From NCBI GenBank assembly GCA_020353555.1, contig CP070697.1, positions 5,592,258 to 5,624,542 on the forward strand: a stretch of DNA of 32,285 nucleotides, written 5' to 3'. The notes below the pieces were generated by a model that saw only the letters and a list, made by a program, of their open reading frames with translations, searched no databases and was not told the DNA's origin. Each line of letters begins with the position of its first letter. Positions within the stretch are counted from its first letter, which is position 1. Source of the stretch: Desulfobacterales bacterium (GTDB lineage: Bacteria; Desulfobacterota; Desulfobacteria; Desulfobacterales; G020353555). This document shows, one piece after another, positions 16,515 to 25,491 of this stretch. The translations under genes and the position numbers were made by a program.

Positions 16515-17807
16515 ATGCCCAAAACTTTCATGCCGTCCTTCAAGGATCCGGCCGAACTGCAGGCACATCAGTTAAAGGGTCTGCAGTGGACCGTGTCCCA
16601 TGCCTATGAGGGTTCTTCCTTTTATCGTCAGAAGTGGGCGGCAACCGGCGTGCAGCCCGCAGACATTCAATCTTTAGACGATATCCGCAAGCTGCCCTTT
16701 ACCACCGCAGATGATTTGCGGGCCGGTTATCCGCTGCCGCTGCTGTCGGTGCCCGTGTCCCAGGTGGTCCGCATTCATGCCTCCTCGGGGACCACCGGCA
16801 AGAAGAAAGTCCTGGCCTATACCCAGAAAGATATTGACGATTGGGCGCATTTTTTTGCCCGCTGTTACGAAATGGCCGGTCTTTCCGCCGAAGACCGGGT
16901 GCAGATTGCGGTGGGGTACGGCGTCTGGACCGCCGGGGTAGGATTTCAGCTGGGTTGTGAGAAGTTCGGAGCCATGGCCGTGCCCGTGGGGCCCGGCAAC
17001 GTGGATTTGCAGTGTCAGTTTCTGGTGGATCTCCAGTCGACCGTGATGTGCTGTACGGCTTCCATGGCGCTGTTGATGGCGGAGGAGGTCCGGCGGCGCC
17101 GTCTGAAAGACAAAATCGCGTTGAAAAAAATCATATTCGGTTCGGAACGCAGCAGCGATGCCATGCGCCAGCGGATCAAAGAACTGCTGGGCCTGGAGGA
17201 TATGTTCGATATTCCCGGTATGACCGAGCTCTACGGGCCGGGCACCGGGCTCGACTGTGCGACGCATGAAGGCATCCATTACTGGGCCGACTACTATATT
17301 TTGGAGATTCTGGATCCGACCACGCTGGCGCCGGTTCCACCGGAGGAAATTGGGGAGATGGTGGTGACAACGCTTTGCAAGGAAGCCGCTCCGCTGATTC
17401 GCTACCGGACCCGGGACCTGACCCGCTTGATCGACCATCGCTGTTCCTGCGGCAATATCCTGCCCTTGCACGATCGGATTTTGGGCCGTTCAGACGACAT
17501 GATCATTTTCAGGGCGGTGAACATCTATCCCGGGCAAATCGACGAAGTGCTTTCGACCATTCCGGAAGCCGCTTGTGAATATCAGGTAATTCTGGATCGC
17601 CGCGACGATGGCAAGGATTATATGACTATCCGACTGGAATGTTGTGAAGATTTTGACCCGGCGCGCAAGCCGGAACTGGCGCAACGGGTGGCCGACGAGG
17701 TCAAAAAACAGATCATGGTCAGCTGCCAGGTGGATGTTGTCGATTACTGCGCTTTGCCGAGGTCGGAGCGGAAGGCCAAGCGGTTTTTCGATAAGCGACC
17801 CCCCTAG
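16515..17807 (+). CDS. PaaK-type aryl-CoA ligase (AMP-forming), IaaB-like candidate
   Basis: A 430-aa adenylate-forming ligase of the phenylacetate-CoA ligase family. The phosphate-binding loop is SSGTTGKKK at residues 90-98. Also visible are GMTELYGPG, YRTRDLTRL (the usual Asp-binding hinge region) and the C-terminal catalytic lysine region SERKAKRFF. Length and layout match PaaK. It follows hydantoinase B by 12 bases. In Aromatoleum a ligase of this family, IaaB, acts on indoleacetate itself. Here it could activate indoleacetate or a later aryl acid, a choice the sequence does not settle. A cysteine trio near residue 310 (RCSCGNILP) is a typical zinc-like turn of this family. Confidence 0.9.
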   Translation: MPKTFMPSFKDPAELQAHQLKGLQWTVSHAYEGSSFYRQKWAATGVQPADIQSLDDIRKLPFTTADDLRAGYPLPLLSVPVSQVVRIHASSGTTGKKKVLAYTQKDIDDWAHFFARCYEMAGLSAEDRVQIAVGYGVWTAGVGFQLGCEKFGAMAVPVGPGNVDLQCQFLVDLQSTVMCCTASMALLMAEEVRRRRLKDKIALKKIIFGSERSSDAMRQRIKELLGLEDMFDIPGMTELYGPGTGLDCATHEGIHYWADYYILEILDPTTLAPVPPEEIGEMVVTTLCKEAAPLIRYRTRDLTRLIDHRCSCGNILPLHDRILGRSDDMIIFRAVNIYPGQIDEVLSTIPEAACEYQVILDRRDDGKDYMTIRLECCEDFDPARKPELAQRVADEVKKQIMVSCQVDVVDYCALPRSERKAKRFFDKRPP

Positions 17808-18242
17808 GAATTTTTGAGGCCCTCTGCTCCCGGTAAACGGATTTTCAGCGCAAGCGGGAAGACAATTATTGTGGTTGGTTTTTGGAACGGCAAATAACAA
17901 ACCAAGGGTAACTAATTCTACTTGGTCACATGACCGCAAGCCTTCCAGGGTCAAGCGCAAGGGATGATCAGAGTTGAAAGCGTGTAACTGTCTGAGGGCC
18001 TTAGGGATCGTTAAGAAAGCACCGCGCTGTGGCACCGCTGCCTTCAAAGACCTCGGAAAAATGTGGATGCAACTCGTGCCTATTGTACGCGGCCTCGGGG
18101 GTTTCTTTACGAGCCCTTAGGCACGAGTTTTACACGGTTTCAACTCTGATCGTCCCTTGCAGCGCCCCATGCTGAACGTGGTTAATGTGACAAAGTCGAA
18201 CCAATCACCGATATTAAACAATATGATGCGGAGGAGATTACG
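17808..18242. other. Long gap inside the cluster with a palindromic element
   Basis: A 435-base non-coding stretch between CoA ligase and thiolase. Most of it is the inverted-repeat element at 17957-18160. Beyond it, GTGACA at 18187-18192 and GATATT at 18210-18215 (17-base spacer) could be a weak promoter for thiolase and the hydroxylase genes. CGGAGGAG before 18243 is the thiolase ribosome-binding site. No gene is recognisable. Confidence 0.5.
17957..18160. repeat. MITE-like or regulatory inverted-repeat element, about 204 bp
   Basis: The outer arms 17957-17987 and 18130-18160 are inverted repeats matching at 29 of 31 bases, and weaker similarity continues inward for about 30 more bases. 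A second, perfect 12-base inverted repeat (AACTCGTGCCTA) is nested at 18071-18082 and 18118-18129, ending exactly where the right outer arm begins. The transcript could therefore fold in two alternative ways. A non-autonomous transposon-like element or an intra-operon attenuator or stabiliser would both fit. No coding capacity was seen. Confidence 0.7.
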
Positions 18243-19433
18243 ATGTTGACGAAAGCTTTCATCCCTTACGGCGGCTACTATAGTTCACCCTTTGCTCGGT
18301 GGCAGGGGAGCCTGGCCAACGAAAATTCCATCACCCTGGGGGCGACCACGGCCAAAAGATGGCTGACGCACAAAAATTGGGATCCAACCATTTTTGACTA
18401 CCTGATTTTGGGGATCACCGTGCATCAGCCCCACGGGTTTTACGGGAGCCCCTGGGCGGCGGCCTTGATGGGCTGCCCGGACATTCCGGGGATGATCATC
18501 AGCCAGGCCTGCACGACTTCGACCACCTGTATTTATCAGGCCAGTGTCGGAATCGAAACCGGGCTCTATGCCAACGCTTTTTGCCTGATGACCGATCGGA
18601 CCTCCAATGGTCCGCACACGATTTGGCCCAATCCCATAGGTCCGGGCGGCCAGGTGATTTTTGAAGACTGGTTGATAGACAATTTCGGCAAAGACCCCTG
18701 GGCCGGGGGCGCGATGATCTGGACCGCCGAAAACGTGACCCGCGAGGCCGGTGTTAACCGGGAGCAGTGCGATGCCTTGACTTTAAGACGCTATGAGCAG
18801 TATCAGGCCGCTCTGGCCGACGATCGCGCATTTCAAAAACGCTATATGTTTCCGGTGGAGGTAACGGTTTCCAAAAAGAAGACCATGGTGGTGGAAGCGG
18901 ATGAAGGCATCATGGAAAGCACGGCCGAAGGGCTGGCCCGCCTCAAACCGGTGCTGCCGGACGGGATTCACACTTTTGGATCCCAAACCCACCCGGCGGA
19001 CGGCAACTGCGGCGTGACCGTAACCACCCGGGACAGGGCCCGCGCGCTGAGCACCGATGCCGGGATCGAAATCCAGGTGGTTTCTTCCGGTTATGCCCGG
19101 GCCCGCAAAGGGTATATGGCCGCGGCGGTTTATCCGGCCGTCCAGATGGCCTTGGACCGAGCCGGGATTAGCGTGGCCGACGTCAAGGCCATTAAGACCC
19201 ATAACCCTTTCGCAGTGAATGATATTTATCTGGCCCAAAAGCTGAATGTGGATGTCAACACCATCAACGACTACGGCTGTTCAATGATTTACGGCCATCC
19301 CCAGGCGCCCACCGCCGGGCGCAGCATCATCGAGGGCATTGAGGCCGTGGTCATGGCCGGCGGCGGTTATCTGCTCTGGGGCGGCTGCGCAGCGGGGGAT
19401 ACCGGCGGTAGCCTGGTGCTCAAGATCGGATAG
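18243..19433 (+). CDS. Thiolase-family protein, likely beta-ketoacyl-CoA thiolase
   Basis: A 396-aa thiolase-fold protein. The nucleophilic Cys90 lies in QACTTSTT, His352 in YGHP and the second cysteine Cys382 in GGCAAGDTGG, so the full Cys-His-Cys set is retained. Overall it resembles the divergent thiolases (SCP-x/benzoylsuccinyl-CoA thiolase-like) more than the classical FadA type. Some of those need a small DUF35 zinc partner, but none is present here. In the indoleacetate pathway a beta-ketothiolase releases acetyl-CoA and an aminobenzoyl-CoA from 2-aminobenzoylacetyl-CoA, which is the most likely role here. The ATG has GGAGGAG upstream. A palindromic element separates it from the ligase. 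Confidence 0.88.
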   Translation: MLTKAFIPYGGYYSSPFARWQGSLANENSITLGATTAKRWLTHKNWDPTIFDYLILGITVHQPHGFYGSPWAAALMGCPDIPGMIISQACTTSTTCIYQASVGIETGLYANAFCLMTDRTSNGPHTIWPNPIGPGGQVIFEDWLIDNFGKDPWAGGAMIWTAENVTREAGVNREQCDALTLRRYEQYQAALADDRAFQKRYMFPVEVTVSKKKTMVVEADEGIMESTAEGLARLKPVLPDGIHTFGSQTHPADGNCGVTVTTRDRARALSTDAGIEIQVVSSGYARARKGYMAAAVYPAVQMALDRAGISVADVKAIKTHNPFAVNDIYLAQKLNVDVNTINDYGCSMIYGHPQAPTAGRSIIEGIEAVVMAGGGYLLWGGCAAGDTGGSLVLKIG

Positions 19434-19503
19434 CTGGGAGTCACGCCTTGGGAGCTGCGAGTTACGGGTTGGAAGTCAATCTTATTTGATTTGAGAGGGT
19501 TGC

Positions 19504-20406
19504 ATGCGGAAATTTACTTACCTCGTTCCCAAAACACTGGATGAGGCCATCTCATTGCACGAGGCCCGTGGAGAGCGGGCGAAATATATTGCGGGGGGCA
19601 CCGATGTCCTGGTTAAAATCAAAGAGGGCAAACTGGCTCCGGATTATCTGATTTCTTTGAAACATATTTTGAGTCAGGATCGCCCTTTTTTAAACAATGA
19701 AACCGGAGAGCTTTATGTGGGCGCCTTTATGACCCACCGCTCGATCGAGAAGTCACCGCTGGTGCAGCTGCATTACCCGATTCTCCATGATGCCGTCAAA
19801 AATATCGGATCGGTCCAAATTCGCAATGTGGCGACCATCGGCGGAAATCTGGTCAACGCGGTACCTTCCGCCGACGGCGCCATTCCGCTGATCGCCCTGG
19901 ACGGCAAGGCCCATATTTACAGCGCCAAGGGCGAACGCACGATGGAGCTTCTCCGTTTCTTTCTGGGACCGGGCCAGTGTGATTTGGGTCGCGGCGAAAT
20001 CCTGACGGAAGTTGTGATCCCGCCGCAACGGCCGCGCACCGGCAGCGCCTACATGAAACACGGTCGGCGCGAAGCCATGGAACTTCCCATGCTCGGTGTC
20101 GGTGTTTTGTTGAGTCTAGAAGAGGATCTGAATACCTGCGCCCAAGCCCGTATTTGTCTGGGCGTGGCCGCTCCGACGCCCTTCCGGGCTCTCATGGCGG
20201 AGAAGTTCCTGGTTGGCAAAGCGATTAATGCCGAAAACTTGGCGGAGGCTGGCCGAATCGCCGGGGATGAGTCGCGGGTCCGAGACAGCATTCGCGGCGT
20301 CGCCTGGTACCGGCGCGAGATGGTCGGCGTTCTGGTTAAACGCATGGGGCTCAAAGCGCTGGAGCGGGCTGAAAACAAGGCGGAAGGCGGCCGTTTGACG
20401 GTTTGA
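19504..20406 (+). CDS. Molybdenum hydroxylase FAD subunit (CoxM/XdhB type)
   Basis: A 300-aa flavin subunit of a xanthine-oxidase-family enzyme. The FAD motifs are YIAGGTDVLVKIKEG (residues about 28-42) and ATIGGNLVNAVPSADG (about 115-130), followed by the CO dehydrogenase flavoprotein C-terminal domain. The extra [4Fe-4S] loop that marks 4-hydroxybenzoyl-CoA reductase is absent, which argues for an oxidative hydroxylase. It passes electrons from the iron-sulfur subunit to an acceptor. The gene order FAD, 2Fe-2S, Mo is that of coxMSL. The expected reaction in this cluster is hydroxylation of the pyrrole ring of indoleacetate with water as oxygen source. Confidence 0.92.
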   Translation: MRKFTYLVPKTLDEAISLHEARGERAKYIAGGTDVLVKIKEGKLAPDYLISLKHILSQDRPFLNNETGELYVGAFMTHRSIEKSPLVQLHYPILHDAVKNIGSVQIRNVATIGGNLVNAVPSADGAIPLIALDGKAHIYSAKGERTMELLRFFLGPGQCDLGRGEILTEVVIPPQRPRTGSAYMKHGRREAMELPMLGVGVLLSLEEDLNTCAQARICLGVAAPTPFRALMAEKFLVGKAINAENLAEAGRIAGDESRVRDSIRGVAWYRREMVGVLVKRMGLKALERAENKAEGGRLTV

Positions 20407-20446
20407 CGATTAGAGAGATTAACCAAACCCTGGGAGGCATCATCCA

Positions 20447-20968
20447 ATGGCAAGAGAGGTGTCATTCGTATTCAACGGCAATCCAATGAAAATGACGGTC
20501 GGGGACCATTGGACCCTGCTGCATTTGATTCGGGAAGAACTCGGTTACCTGGGAACCAAGGAAGGTTGCGGGAGCGGCGAATGTGGGGCCTGTACGGTGA
20601 TTGTGGACGGGGAGGCGGTCAATTCCTGCCTTTTTCTGGCAGCGGAAATTGACGGCCGGGAACTGCTGACCATCGAAGGGCTGGCCGTGGGCGATGGGAC
20701 GCTGCATCCGCTGCAAAAGGCCTTTATCGAAAACGGCGGCATTCAGTGCGGGTTTTGTTCGCCGGGAATGATCATGGCGGGCAAAGCCCTCCTGGACGAA
20801 AATCCGAATGCGACCGAAGAGGAAATCAAGGAGGCCATCGCCGGCAATCTCTGCCGCTGCACAGGCTACGTTCAGATTATCGAATCCATCAAATCGGTAA
20901 GCGGCCATCAAACCGAAGAACCCCGTGTGATCGCCTGGAAGACCGAAGAAAATGATCGAGACGCGTGA
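20447..20968 (+). CDS. Molybdenum hydroxylase [2Fe-2S] subunit (CoxS/XdhC-type small subunit)
   Basis: A 173-aa iron-sulfur subunit. The plant-ferredoxin-like cluster is held by Cys41, Cys46, Cys49 and Cys61 (CGSGECGAC, then NSC). The second cluster, in the helical domain, is held by Cys101, Cys104, Cys136 and Cys138 (CGFCSPGM, NLCRCTGY). All eight ligands are intact. It lies 40 bases after the FAD subunit with a GGGAGG ribosome-binding site. The protein is slightly longer than the usual 155-160 aa, ending in a charged tail. It links the Mo centre to FAD. Confidence 0.94.
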   Translation: MAREVSFVFNGNPMKMTVGDHWTLLHLIREELGYLGTKEGCGSGECGACTVIVDGEAVNSCLFLAAEIDGRELLTIEGLAVGDGTLHPLQKAFIENGGIQCGFCSPGMIMAGKALLDENPNATEEEIKEAIAGNLCRCTGYVQIIESIKSVSGHQTEEPRVIAWKTEENDRDA

Positions 20969-21167
20969 GAAAAATGGGCGAGTTCACCGCGGAAGGCCAC
21001 CGGATATCAGCGCGAAAACAGCCGAAGGGTACCCTCGGTGTACGCAGGGCGAAGTTTGATGTGCGCAGATACGGCTGGTGACGGTGACCGGGAAATTAGT
21101 GAACGCAAGAATTCATCTGTTTCGGTGAAAACTCCATGATGGATTGGTACAAAAAGGAGAATAGTGC

Positions 21168-23495
21168 ATGCAAGCTTTGTGTTCCGTCGGCAAACGGATT
21201 CCGAAAATCGACGCCGTTGATAAGGCTACGGGCCGTGCCCAGTATATTCAAGACCTGAAACTGCCCGGCATGCTTTATGGAAAAATTCTCTACAGCAAGT
21301 ATCCCCATGCCAGGATCGTCCACATCGATACGTCCAGAGCCAAACAACTGCCCGGGGTTCGGGCGGTCCTGACCGGGGCGGACATCCCGGAAATCAAAAT
21401 GGGTGTGTATAAGGATAATCGGCCGCTGAAGGTCGGCAAAGTCCGTTCCTACCGGGATGAAGTGGCGGCCGTCGCCGCCACCGCGCCGCATATCGCCAGG
21501 GAGGCCTTGAATCTCGTTGAAGTTACCTATGAAGCCCTGCCCGGGATCTTCGACCCTGAGCAAGCCATGCAGGCGGGGGCGCCCCTGGTGCACGAAGAAC
21601 ACAAGACCAATGTCTTGAAGATGCCATGGAAGTTGCACTACGGAGACGTGGAGGCCGCCCGGAAAGAAGCGGCTTTCATCGTCGCAGATCGGTTCACCAC
21701 GACATGGGTCACCCACTGCTGTATGGGAACCAGCGGCGCGATCGCCGAATTTGACCCGGCCAATAACCTCACGGTCTACTCCAACACGCAGATCCCGTCT
21801 CTGGCCCAGAAGGATTTTTTGGAAGCCCTGAAAGCCATGGGTGTGCAAGATCGCCGGGTGCGGGTAATTAAACCCTGCATCGGCGGGGGTTTCGGCAGCA
21901 AATTGGACACTTATGCCTACGAGTATATCGCCATCCTGCTAGCTTATCATACGCGGCGGCCGGTGAAAGTGGAATTTGATCGTACGGAAGAATTTAGCGC
22001 GACTTCCACCCGGCAGCCCACCATCACTTATATTTCCCAGGGTTGCGATAAAGACGGAAAGCTTCTCTTCCGGGATGTGTCGATGATTCTGGATAACGGG
22101 GCTTATACTTCCTGGGGGGCCACTACGCCCTCAGTGATGATGATGCCTATCACTTCCCTTTACCGGGTCCCCAACGTTCGCTATGAAGCTAAATGCGTCT
22201 ATACGAACAATACTTATGCCCAGGCCATGCGGGGCTACGGCAATCCCCAAGCGACCTACGCCATCGAAAGCACCATGGACATGCTGGCTGAGGCCGCCGG
22301 AATCGATCCCATCGAATTTCGGCGCATCAATGCGAACAAAGCCGGGGATGTTTCCATCCAGGGCTTGCGCATCACGACCTGCGGTCTGGAAGAATGCATG
22401 GCGGTGGTCAAGGACCAGCTGGCGTGGGACAGGCCCAAAGAGGCAAATGAAGGCGTCGGAATGGCCTCCCTCATCCATGTGGGGGGCGGAGCCAGGGTCT
22501 ATAAATCGGATGGTTGCGGAACTATCATTAAAATGGACGATTTCGGCAAGGTGGACCTCTTCACCGGCGCCACCGACATGGGGCAGGGTTCCGACACGGT
22601 CATCGCCCAAATCGTGGCGGAGGAACTGGGCCTGCATATCGAAGATGTGCATGTGATCCATACCGACACCGATGTCTGTCCCTGGGATGTGGGCGCCCAT
22701 GCCAGCCGGACCACCTTCGTTGCGGGCAATGCGGCTTTAGGGGCGGCCAAAAAAATTAAGGCCCGCCTGCTTGAGTTGGGCGCCAAACAACTGGAATCAC
22801 CCCTTGAAAAGTTGATCCTCCAGGACCGTCAGATCCGGCATCGTGAAGATGCGGAAAAGCGCATCGAGATTGGCAAACTCCTGCGGAAGACCCATTTCAG
22901 CCATGCCGGTCAAATGCTCATGGCGGAGTACTTCTACGATCCCACCAACGAGAATATGGGCCGGGACTTTCGCGGGAATATGTCCATGACCTATACTTTC
23001 GGTACCCACGGGGTGCGGGTGAAAGTGGATGATGAGACCGGCAAAGTAAGAATACTGAATTACGTGGCCGCCCATGACGTGGGGAAGGCGATCAACCCCA
23101 TGCTGCTGGAAGGCCAAGTTTACGGTGGGGTAATGATGGGCATCGGATACGCCTTGAGCGAGCAGGTCATCCTTGAAAAAGGTGAGAACATGAATCCCAA
23201 TTTCCGGGATTACAAAATTCTGACCGCCAAAGATGTGGTGCCCATCGCCGCACCGGTGCTGGAAACCTATGACAAAGACGGACCTTTTGGTGCCAAAGGA
23301 ATTGGTGAACCGGGCTGCGTCCCGACGGCGCCCGCCGTGGCCAATGCCATTTACGATGCTGTTGGCGTCCGGATCAAGGATCTGCCCGTTACGCCCGAAC
23401 GGGTGCTGGCCGCGATCAGGGCCAAAAAGGGGTTGGATCTCTGCGGCCGGGAGCTGAGCCAGGACCACCCAGACGAGTGTGTCATCCAGCAATAG
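21168..23495 (+). CDS. Molybdenum hydroxylase large subunit (xanthine oxidase family)
   Basis: The 775-aa molybdopterin subunit. Landmarks: the hammerhead domain at about residues 10-115; GGGFGSKLDTYAYEY near 240; MRGYGNPQATYA near 355; TGATDMGQGSDT near 470; the C-terminal GAKGIGEPG with catalytic Glu714. Length matches CoxL/HcrA-type subunits. AAAGGAG precedes the ATG; 199 non-coding bases separate it from the 2Fe-2S gene. The substrate is most likely indoleacetate or a related N-heterocycle, inferred from the hydantoinase in the same cluster. The adjacent YqeB/YqeC genes suggest a selenium-containing Mo centre; this would be a cofactor ligand, not a selenocysteine in the protein. Xanthine or nicotinate dehydrogenase are weaker alternatives. 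Confidence 0.92.
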   Translation: MQALCSVGKRIPKIDAVDKATGRAQYIQDLKLPGMLYGKILYSKYPHARIVHIDTSRAKQLPGVRAVLTGADIPEIKMGVYKDNRPLKVGKVRSYRDEVAAVAATAPHIAREALNLVEVTYEALPGIFDPEQAMQAGAPLVHEEHKTNVLKMPWKLHYGDVEAARKEAAFIVADRFTTTWVTHCCMGTSGAIAEFDPANNLTVYSNTQIPSLAQKDFLEALKAMGVQDRRVRVIKPCIGGGFGSKLDTYAYEYIAILLAYHTRRPVKVEFDRTEEFSATSTRQPTITYISQGCDKDGKLLFRDVSMILDNGAYTSWGATTPSVMMMPITSLYRVPNVRYEAKCVYTNNTYAQAMRGYGNPQATYAIESTMDMLAEAAGIDPIEFRRINANKAGDVSIQGLRITTCGLEECMAVVKDQLAWDRPKEANEGVGMASLIHVGGGARVYKSDGCGTIIKMDDFGKVDLFTGATDMGQGSDTVIAQIVAEELGLHIEDVHVIHTDTDVCPWDVGAHASRTTFVAGNAALGAAKKIKARLLELGAKQLESPLEKLILQDRQIRHREDAEKRIEIGKLLRKTHFSHAGQMLMAEYFYDPTNENMGRDFRGNMSMTYTFGTHGVRVKVDDETGKVRILNYVAAHDVGKAINPMLLEGQVYGGVMMGIGYALSEQVILEKGENMNPNFRDYKILTAKDVVPIAAPVLETYDKDGPFGAKGIGEPGCVPTAPAVANAIYDAVGVRIKDLPVTPERVLAAIRAKKGLDLCGRELSQDHPDECVIQQ

Positions 23496-23709
23496 TGGGC
23501 CAGAAGCGCCGCTCTTTTCTCCCCTAGCTGGTTTGGGTGATGCCGAGCACGATGCCGTAATTACCGGATAGGAGTTGATGGATGCCGCCCGTAATGGGGC
23601 AGAAAGCATCGGGCAGAAGGGTCAAGCGCTAAGACGAGATACGGGAAATCAATCCAAAAAAAGTCGAAAAAGGCCTGGAAACACCCGCGGCCATGCATTT
23701 GGCGGCCGT

Positions 23710-24321
23710 TCATCCGGGAAAGAGGGTCTCAAGTTTGGCGAGATCTTCAGGTGTGTCGATATCAAAAAAACACAGAGGATTGTTGACCTCGACTTCCAGG
23801 ATACGGTCAGGATGAGCGTTTTTGAGATCTCGGGCGCCAATATCGCCGGTCAGACTCAGGATCCGGGGGTAGAATTTTTGACCGATGATCGTGGGGGTCC
23901 CCCTTTTTCCTTGGTAAACCGGGACACAGATGTCTTTGTCGGATTGCCAGAAGCGGGCCAGCAAGTGATCAATGGTCGCCGGATCCACTAGGGGTTGATC
24001 TCCCAATAAAAACATCACGGAAGGAAATCCGTTTTGGGCGCTCCTTAGCCCGGCCTGAAGCGATCGGCTCAGCCCGTCCTGATACCGATGATTGGTCACC
24101 ACTTGAACACGGGGGTGCGCGATTTTGGTTCCAAGTACTTGCTGAATGTTCGCCCCGTGGTAACCCAAGACCAGAATAACCCTTGCCAGATCGGACTCTA
24201 AGGCCGCGTCCAGCACCCACTCGATCAACGGTTTGTCCCTGAGCTTTAACAGCTGTTTCGGCCGTCCAAATCTGGTTGCCCGACCGGCGGCCAAAATAAT
24301 TCCGGCAGTGGGGTGTCGCAT
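23710..24321 (-). CDS. mocA: MocA-like molybdenum cofactor nucleotidyltransferase
   Basis: A 203-aa MobA-like NTP transferase. The nucleotide-binding signature is AGIILAAGRATRFGRPKQLL (residues 6-25), with the metal-binding FLLGDQPLVD near 105 and GTPTIIG further on. Such proteins (MocA/YgfJ) attach CMP to molybdopterin to make the cytosine dinucleotide cofactor used by xanthine-oxidase-family enzymes. The gene converges on the Mo subunit gene and diverges from yqeB, a grouping typical of Mo-hydroxylase maturation loci. The start at 24321 has only a weak ribosome-binding site. Confidence 0.85.
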   Translation of the reverse strand: MRHPTAGIILAAGRATRFGRPKQLLKLRDKPLIEWVLDAALESDLARVILVLGYHGANIQQVLGTKIAHPRVQVVTNHRYQDGLSRSLQAGLRSAQNGFPSVMFLLGDQPLVDPATIDHLLARFWQSDKDICVPVYQGKRGTPTIIGQKFYPRILSLTGDIGARDLKNAHPDRILEVEVNNPLCFFDIDTPEDLAKLETLFPG

Positions 24322-24459
24322 CGATCAGAAAACGAGGGGCACTTAGCCTTCTTTGATAAGAGTTGTAATTTGTAATCCATTATCATATGGCATGGGCAAT
24401 TTCCACTCTAAAGTTCTGAGAGATCAACTTGTCGTTGTATCCTTTTAGAGTTTTTGTAG

Positions 24460-25275
24460 ATGATTATGCGGACTAGGCTCAACCAGCTGGTCATAGGAAT
24501 CAAAGGCGCCGGCGAAATGGCCAGTGGAGTGGCCTGGCGCCTTTATATGGCCAACCTGCGTAAAATTTTCATGTTGGAGATCCCGGAACCTGTGGCCGTG
24601 AGACGAAAGGTTGCATTTTGTGAAGCGGTTTACGACGGGCACCAGACGGTGGAGGGGGTTGAGGCCGTAAAGGTCACCGCAACGGAAGATCTTAAGCGCG
24701 CGTGGTGTGCCGGGCGGATCTCCGTGGTGGTTGATCCGAAAGGCAAACTTCTGCAGAAGCAGCGTCCGGATGTTCTGATCGACGCCGTGCTGGCGAAGAA
24801 GAATGTCGGAACCACGATTACAGATGCCCCCTTGGTAATCGGCCTGGGTCCTGGCTTTGCGGCCGGAAAGGATGTCCATTTGGTTATCGAGACCAATCGA
24901 GGGCATAATTTGGGGCGAATTATTACCACCGGGTCGGCGGAGCCTGATACCGGCGTTCCGGGAGCTATCGGTGGGCACACGGAAACAAGAGTGCTGCGGG
25001 CTCCCGTGGGCGGCTCATTCTACGCACGCAGGGCCATCGGTGATCTGGTCGAACGGGGCGAAATTGTGGGATCGGTCGCCGGGGAAGACGTACAGGTCCA
25101 AATCGATGGCGTTCTCCGTGGCCTGATTCGATCACCCCGCCAAGTGGTCCGGGGGTTGAAACTGGGAGACATCGATCCCCGGGGGAATCAGCGTTATTGT
25201 GATACCATTTCCGATAAAGCGCGCGCCATCGCAGGATCCGTGTTAGAGGCCATTCTTAGAGTTTATAATACCTAG
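24460..25275 (+). CDS. yqeB: YqeB/EF2563 family selenium-dependent molybdenum hydroxylase protein
   Basis: A 271-aa protein of the EF2563/YqeB family, known from comparative genomics as a marker of selenium-dependent molybdenum hydroxylases. The N-terminus has a Rossmann-like glycine motif, IGIKGAGEMASGVAWRLY (about residues 12-29). A second region includes LVIGLGPGFAAGKDVHLVIETNRGH near 127-150. The biochemical function is not established; a role in placing selenium at the Mo centre is proposed for the family. It lies with mocA, yqeC and xdhC directly beyond the hydroxylase genes, so it probably matures that enzyme. ATG at 24466 is an alternative start two codons later. Confidence 0.87.
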   Translation: MIMRTRLNQLVIGIKGAGEMASGVAWRLYMANLRKIFMLEIPEPVAVRRKVAFCEAVYDGHQTVEGVEAVKVTATEDLKRAWCAGRISVVVDPKGKLLQKQRPDVLIDAVLAKKNVGTTITDAPLVIGLGPGFAAGKDVHLVIETNRGHNLGRIITTGSAEPDTGVPGAIGGHTETRVLRAPVGGSFYARRAIGDLVERGEIVGSVAGEDVQVQIDGVLRGLIRSPRQVVRGLKLGDIDPRGNQRYCDTISDKARAIAGSVLEAILRVYNT

Positions 25276-25491
25276 CCCGGACGCCACCGAGGGCGGGAAA
25301 CCCCCCAAACGGTGTTAGGAGCCACCGAGCGAACAGAGAACATGGCGCAATGAGGTGAAGAATTTGCCTGACCTTTACGTCTTTGCGGCGCAATGAAGTT
25401 TGCGATTACAACCAAGTCCGACGACCGTTGGATCTAAAGACCAACTTTAACCGCGACGCGCAGCCCGCAAATCGCCACTTGGAGCCCGGAA

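Noticed and set aside
19504-23495. 4-hydroxybenzoyl-CoA reductase
   Set aside because: The flavin subunit lacks the [4Fe-4S] insertion typical of that enzyme, and the hydantoinase and selenium-type accessory genes suit a heterocycle hydroxylase better.
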